A stretch of 9,022 nt of DNA, from NCBI GenBank assembly GCA_002392265.1, contig DGGP01000052.1:1-9022 (forward strand), written 5' to 3'. The stretch is from Firmicutes bacterium UBA3871 (GTDB taxonomy: Bacteria; Bacillota; Clostridia; Peptostreptococcales; Anaerovoracaceae). The notes beneath the pieces were generated by a model that made no database searches, was not told the origin of the DNA, and saw only the letters and a list, made by a program, of their open reading frames with translations. Numbering within the stretch: the first letter of the stretch is position 1; each line of letters begins with the position of its first letter. A program made the position numbers and the translations under genes. Of the stretch, positions 6,328-9,022 are shown one piece after another.

Positions 6328-6360
6328 TAGTTTTCGTGCGAAATATTCTATTATTTGAAA
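6315..6360. promoter_or_regulatory. 46-bp dyad-symmetric element upstream of iorAB (candidate operator)
   Basis: Outer arms TTTCAAAT (6315-6322) and ATTTGAAA (6353-6360) and inner arms TTTCG (6332-6336) and CGAAA (6339-6343) are perfect and share exactly the same centre (6337.5). AATAG (6326-6330) and CTATT (6348-6352) form a further arm pair offset by 1.5 bp. It covers the predicted -35 box of iorAB. Two more TTTC/GAAA dyads follow upstream of it: AGTTTC-N7-GAAACT (6375-6393) and GAAATTTC (6401-6408). Confidence 0.55.
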
Positions 6361-6439
6361 CATTTTTACTGTTTAGTTTCCTTATACGAAACTCTGTATG
6401 GAAATTTCACAGCTTGCAAAAGTAACTTATAGAGGACAT

Positions 6440-6471
6440 AAAAAACAGGGCAAAATTCATTTTTGCCCTGT
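6440..6471 (-). terminator. Rho-independent terminator of the permease transcript
   Basis: On the minus strand a perfect 11-bp stem, ACAGGGCAAAA (from 6471) with TTTTGCCCTGT (ending 6445) and a 5-nt loop (6456-6460), runs directly into a U tract (6445-6440). It lies about 48 nt past the permease stop codon and separates the envelope module from iorAB. One arm of the stem belongs to a degenerate copy of the dispersed repeat. Confidence 0.85.
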
Positions 6472-6483
6472 CCCTAAATTTGC
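6461..6483. repeat. Degenerate third copy of the repeat, forming a terminator arm
   Basis: TGCCCTGTCCCTAAATTTGC (6464-6483) aligns with 6500-6518 with two substitutions and one inserted C, in the same orientation and about 36 bp away. Its TTTTGCCCTGT part is the right-hand arm of the terminator at 6440-6471. Confidence 0.55.
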
Positions 6484-6498
6484 TTTTTTGGAAGTTTG

Positions 6499-6521
6499 GT
6501 GCCTGTCCCCAAATTCGCCTA
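6499..6521. repeat. Dispersed short repeat, copy 2 (at the permease stop codon)
   Basis: Differs by one base from copy 1 and is placed identically: it contains the TAG stop codon of the permease gene (6519-6521) and extends into the downstream gap. The flanking coding sequences of buk and the permease are unrelated, so the match is not a gene duplication. Confidence 0.75.
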
Positions 6522-7847
6522 TTCGTTTTTCAGTGATTCGAGTGCTGACAGCTTCATTGCGCGGTTAGCAGGTGAGTATCCCGCAACAACGCCGATTGCT
6601 GTGGCAAAAGCGATTGCCGCAAGTATCAGCCACAGAGGTACCACCGAAATGGTCGTTCCGTATCCGCCGCCGAGCGATCCGAGCGCCGAGCTTAGGATGT
6701 CGAACAGCACCGTGTTCATCAGAACCGAAAGCACCAGCGAAACAATGACGCCCATAACGCCTCCGACAAAGCCGATCAGGCCGGCTTCCACGAGGAACAG
6801 CCTCCTGATGTCCTTCAGATTTGCGCCGATTACCTTCATTACACCGATTTCACGTGTTCTCTCGTAAACGGACATTACCATCGTATTTGTGATTGAAAGT
6901 GCCGCAACGATCAGCGAAATACCGCCGATACCGCCGAGGATTTTCTGAATCATCTGCGAGGTTTCCTTCATTGCCTGAAGCCAGTCTATCGGGCTGCTTG
7001 TCTGAAAGCCCCTGTCCTTTAACTCCGTATTGACAGACTCAACATAGTCGAGATCCTCTACGTAAATCAGCGCTTTTTCATATGTCTTGCCTACGCGGCT
7101 CTGAGGCTGAGGTCTCTGCTTTTCGGCCTTTGCCGTATCCTTGAGTATCTCCTCAACGCGCTTGATATTCATATAAATGCAGTAGTCCGAATCGTCGTTG
7201 GTCTCGTCCAAAAGACCGCAGGCCTTTACCTCGTAAATTTCGTACTTCGTCGCATCCTCCGGAATATCCTTGTCCTTTGCGCCGTAATAGCTGTCCGCCG
7301 TCAAAATCAGGTCCTCGCGCATTACATTTATGCGTTTTGATTCGTAATTGCTGCTCTTGCGATTATAGAACCACTCCGGCACCCAGGCTCCAACCAGTAT
7401 AACATCCTTGTCCTTGTCGGTCAGAGTGCGTCCCTCCGCAAGAGTATATTTAAACTTTTCGAGCAAGTTCGGATCGATGCCTTTCACTTCCACATCTGTG
7501 ACATATTCATCCGCACCAAGCGTCATGTAAGCGCTGACTATCGGCACCGCTGCCGTAACGCCCTCTATTTTTTCGATCTCTGCCAAAGACTTGTCGCTTA
7601 TGACACCCTTTTGCTGCTCCGCATTGCGGCTGCTGCCACCGCCTCCCCAGTAATACATATTTATCATGTGGAGGTTTCCGTAGCTCTCGATTTGTGCCTT
7701 GTAAGACTCCGTCAGTCCGAAACCGACCGACAGCATCAGTACCACCGCACACGTGCCGATTACTACGCCGACTATTGCCAGCAGAGAGCGGGTTCGCCGC
7801 CTCAGAAGATTCTTCACGCAGAGGCCTAGTAAATCTCTTACGTTCAT
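6519..7847 (-). CDS. ABC transporter permease, MacB/FtsX type
   Basis: A 442-residue inner membrane protein with the four-helix MacB layout: cytoplasmic N-terminus NLLRRRTRS (13-21), transmembrane helix 1 (about 21-43), a large extracytoplasmic domain (about 45-300, MacB periplasmic core type), then helices 2 (about 302-328), 3 (about 353-380) and 4 (about 402-425). The FtsX signature ERTREIGVMKVIGA (329-342) and the terminal SPANRAMKLSALESLKNE (425-442) are diagnostic. Such permeases are mechanotransmission type, coupling cytosolic ATP hydrolysis to work outside the membrane rather than classical transport. GGAGG lies 5 nt before the ATG, and the preceding membrane-anchored protein ends 12 nt upstream. 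Its ATP-binding partner is not in the window. Odd: a Gly/Ser run WGGGGSS (67-73) and an inserted charged Gln/Pro segment (238-252). The stop codon lies in a dispersed repeat. Substrate unknown. Confidence 0.92.
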   Translation of the reverse strand: MNVRDLLGLCVKNLLRRRTRSLLAIVGVVIGTCAVVLMLSVGFGLTESYKAQIESYGNLHMINMYYWGGGGSSRNAEQQKGVISDKSLAEIEKIEGVTAAVPIVSAYMTLGADEYVTDVEVKGIDPNLLEKFKYTLAEGRTLTDKDKDVILVGAWVPEWFYNRKSSNYESKRINVMREDLILTADSYYGAKDKDIPEDATKYEIYEVKACGLLDETNDDSDYCIYMNIKRVEEILKDTAKAEKQRPQPQSRVGKTYEKALIYVEDLDYVESVNTELKDRGFQTSSPIDWLQAMKETSQMIQKILGGIGGISLIVAALSITNTMVMSVYERTREIGVMKVIGANLKDIRRLFLVEAGLIGFVGGVMGVIVSLVLSVLMNTVLFDILSSALGSLGGGYGTTISVVPLWLILAAIAFATAIGVVAGYSPANRAMKLSALESLKNE

Positions 7848-7852
7848 CCCAT

Positions 7853-7857
7853 CCTCC
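7853..7857 (-). promoter_or_regulatory. Permease ribosome binding site
   Basis: GGAGG on the minus strand, 5 nt before the permease ATG and 2 nt after the stop codon of the CARDB-like gene. It confirms the start and indicates co-transcription and probably coupled translation. Confidence 0.75.
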
Positions 7858-7859
7858 GA

Positions 7860-9022
7860 TTATTTCTTGTCTTCCTTTTTGTCTTCTTTGTCTTCGATTT
7901 CATAGGCAGCATCCTCAATTGCAAGCTTCTTTTCGAGGCGCTTTTTGCGAATCTTTCTGAAGATTATTGCGCCTGCTGCAAGAAGCACGATTACTGCCAG
8001 AATTATAATTGCCTTCCAAGGGATTCCCGGTTTTTCAGGCTCGGGCTCTTCCCATTCGCCCATATCATCAGGAACAAACTCTGTTGCCTCAAAGCTGAAA
8101 GGAACTTCCTCGACTACAGTGTTGCCCTCCGTGTCGTCATATTGGAGGCTGATTATACCCTCAACCAGGCCCTCCTCTATCGGCACGATATAGCAGGAAT
8201 AGTCATCATCGGTTCCGGAGGCCATGTTACCGCCGAAATCGCCGTTGTTCTGATACTGATCAAAGTTTCCGCTTACGCTGACCATAACGTTGGAAAGAGT
8301 ATTCTTTCCCATGTTGTAGTAAGTAAGCTGCACTGTGGTTTCTTCGCCGACGTAGGCCTCTTGCGGCAGAGTCAGCTGGCCGATGACGAGCTTGCACGGC
8401 TGTGTAACCTTGATCGAGATTGTGTCCTCGCTGGAGAAGGCTGTGCCCTTGCTGTCCTCGTATGCCATGCTTACGGTAAGACCCTTTGCGCCGGCCTCAG
8501 CGCTGTTGTCGCACTTCAAAGTCATCGTGTGGCTCTTGCTTGTACCTGCGCTTATCTTTTCGATGTAGTAGGAGTTGCTGGTCCCAACCGGCACGAATGC
8601 GCCGTCGCCGGAAACCGAAACCTTTACATTGTAGAGAGTCTTCTTTGATGTGTTAACGATGTCCATGGTGAGGTTGACTGTCGAGCCCGCAGCAACGCTG
8701 CCGCCGCCGATGGAGTAGCCCTTTACCATGAGGCGTGGATTTGCCTCTGCATCGCCCGGATTGTCATCCTTCTTCTCCTTTGCGTTTACGTAAAAGTAGA
8801 ACGACTTAGAAGTGGAGTAATCCTTGTCTGTGTAGTTTGAATTGCCGTCGTAGTCAGTGCCGTCCTTGATTCTTGCAGCGGCCTTGAGGTCGATTGTGAA
8901 CTCCTTGCTGCCGGTTGCGGCCTCTTCGTCGACATATACTTCAAACGAGCAGTTTGCTGTGCTTAATGATTCGATATATCCTACGTTTACAGTGTTTGAG
9001 CCGTTCTTAATCGTAACGCCTT
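7860..9022 (-). CDS. Membrane-anchored extracellular CARDB/COG1361-like protein (5' partial)
   Basis: The frame is open to the window edge, so at least 386 residues are visible and the N-terminus is missing; the ATG at 8729 is internal, since it sits in mid-domain with 97 open codons before it. Seen: successive beta-sandwich units with the pattern 'G-x-TVNLTMDIVNTSKKTLYNVKVSVSG' (about 8585-8690) and 'GEETTVQLTYYNMGKNTLSNVMVSVSG' (about 8265-8345), typical of CARDB/COG1361 S-layer-like repeats, then an acidic Pro/Glu linker, one transmembrane helix (about 7953-8015) and a basic, then Lys/Glu-Asp-rich cytoplasmic tail. It is thus a type I single-pass protein facing outward. It is 12 nt from the MacB-type permease gene, and such pairs recur with an ABC ATPase in Clostridia, so it probably is an accessory or substrate-binding part of that complex. 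Function unknown. Confidence 0.82.
   Translation of the reverse strand, partial: GVTIKNGSNTVNVGYIESLSTANCSFEVYVDEEAATGSKEFTIDLKAAARIKDGTDYDGNSNYTDKDYSTSKSFYFYVNAKEKKDDNPGDAEANPRLMVKGYSIGGGSVAAGSTVNLTMDIVNTSKKTLYNVKVSVSGDGAFVPVGTSNSYYIEKISAGTSKSHTMTLKCDNSAEAGAKGLTVSMAYEDSKGTAFSSEDTISIKVTQPCKLVIGQLTLPQEAYVGEETTVQLTYYNMGKNTLSNVMVSVSGNFDQYQNNGDFGGNMASGTDDDYSCYIVPIEEGLVEGIISLQYDDTEGNTVVEEVPFSFEATEFVPDDMGEWEEPEPEKPGIPWKAIIILAVIVLLAAGAIIFRKIRKKRLEKKLAIEDAAYEIEDKEDKKEDKK

Larger units (their letters stand above)
6212..6518. other. 307-bp intergenic regulatory region, permease to iorA
   Basis: No gene is seen here on either strand. In minus-strand order it holds the tail of repeat copy 2, its degenerate partner, the permease terminator, a series of TTTC/GAAA dyads, the candidate iorAB promoter and the leader hairpin. 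The stretch is clearly more AT-rich than the flanking genes. Confidence 0.7.

Noticed and set aside
8142..8648. Plus-strand open frame (168 codons) opposite the CARDB-like gene
   Set aside because: No ribosome site and no family resemblance; it mirrors a well-supported minus-strand coding region.
8727..8729. ATG at 8729 as the start of the CARDB-like protein
   Set aside because: The frame remains open for 97 codons up to the window edge and encodes further extracellular-type sequence, so this Met is internal.
1..9022. CRISPR arrays, tRNA or rRNA genes, insertion sequences, prophage genes
   Set aside because: No regularly spaced repeats, no cloverleaf or rRNA-like sequence and no transposase or integrase was seen; only the short 23-bp repeat recurs.

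Overview
The window reads as a chromosomal segment of an anaerobic, amino-acid-fermenting member of the Clostridia (Bacillota). The basis is the gene content (an indolepyruvate:ferredoxin oxidoreductase pair and a phosphotransbutyrylase/butyrate-kinase pair), strong AGGAG-type ribosome binding sites, intermediate GC and tight co-directional packing. Species or family cannot be read from the window. All eight supported genes lie on the minus strand, so transcription runs from high to low coordinates.

Layout in transcription order: (1) 9022-6519, an envelope module: a membrane-anchored extracellular protein with beta-sandwich (CARDB/COG1361-like) repeats whose 5' end is outside the window, then a MacB/FtsX-type ABC permease, closed by a strong intrinsic terminator at 6440-6471. 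No ATPase gene is present; it is probably upstream of the window. (2) 6212-6518, a 307-bp regulatory gap holding that terminator, copies of a short dispersed repeat, a large dyad-symmetric element and a candidate promoter with a hairpin leader. (3) 6211-3849, iorA-iorB, overlapping by one base, encoding the two subunits of a 2-oxoacid (arylpyruvate) ferredoxin oxidoreductase that makes aryl-acyl-CoA, CO2 and reduced ferredoxin. (4) 3613-3848, a second regulatory gap with a candidate promoter and operator for the next operon and an unusual hairpin cluster. (5) 3612-21, a tight operon of an ArsR-type regulator, a DUF2804 protein, a phosphate acyltransferase (Ptb family) and an acid kinase (Buk family).

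The most coherent reading is an energy-conserving route for amino-acid-derived 2-oxoacids. IorAB oxidises the oxoacid to an acyl-CoA and reduces ferredoxin. The Ptb-like enzyme converts acyl-CoA to acyl-phosphate, and the Buk-like kinase transfers the phosphate to ADP, releasing the free acid. The kinase keeps core phosphate-binding motifs but differs from classical butyrate kinase in segments near the substrate site, so its substrate may be an aromatic or branched acid instead of butyrate. The link between the two operons is inferred from adjacency and chemistry; they are separate transcription units. The presence of DUF2804 and an ArsR regulator translationally coupled ahead of ptb-buk is unusual. 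A short repeat (about 23 bp) abuts, and includes, the stop codons of both buk and the permease gene, and a degenerate copy forms one arm of the permease terminator.
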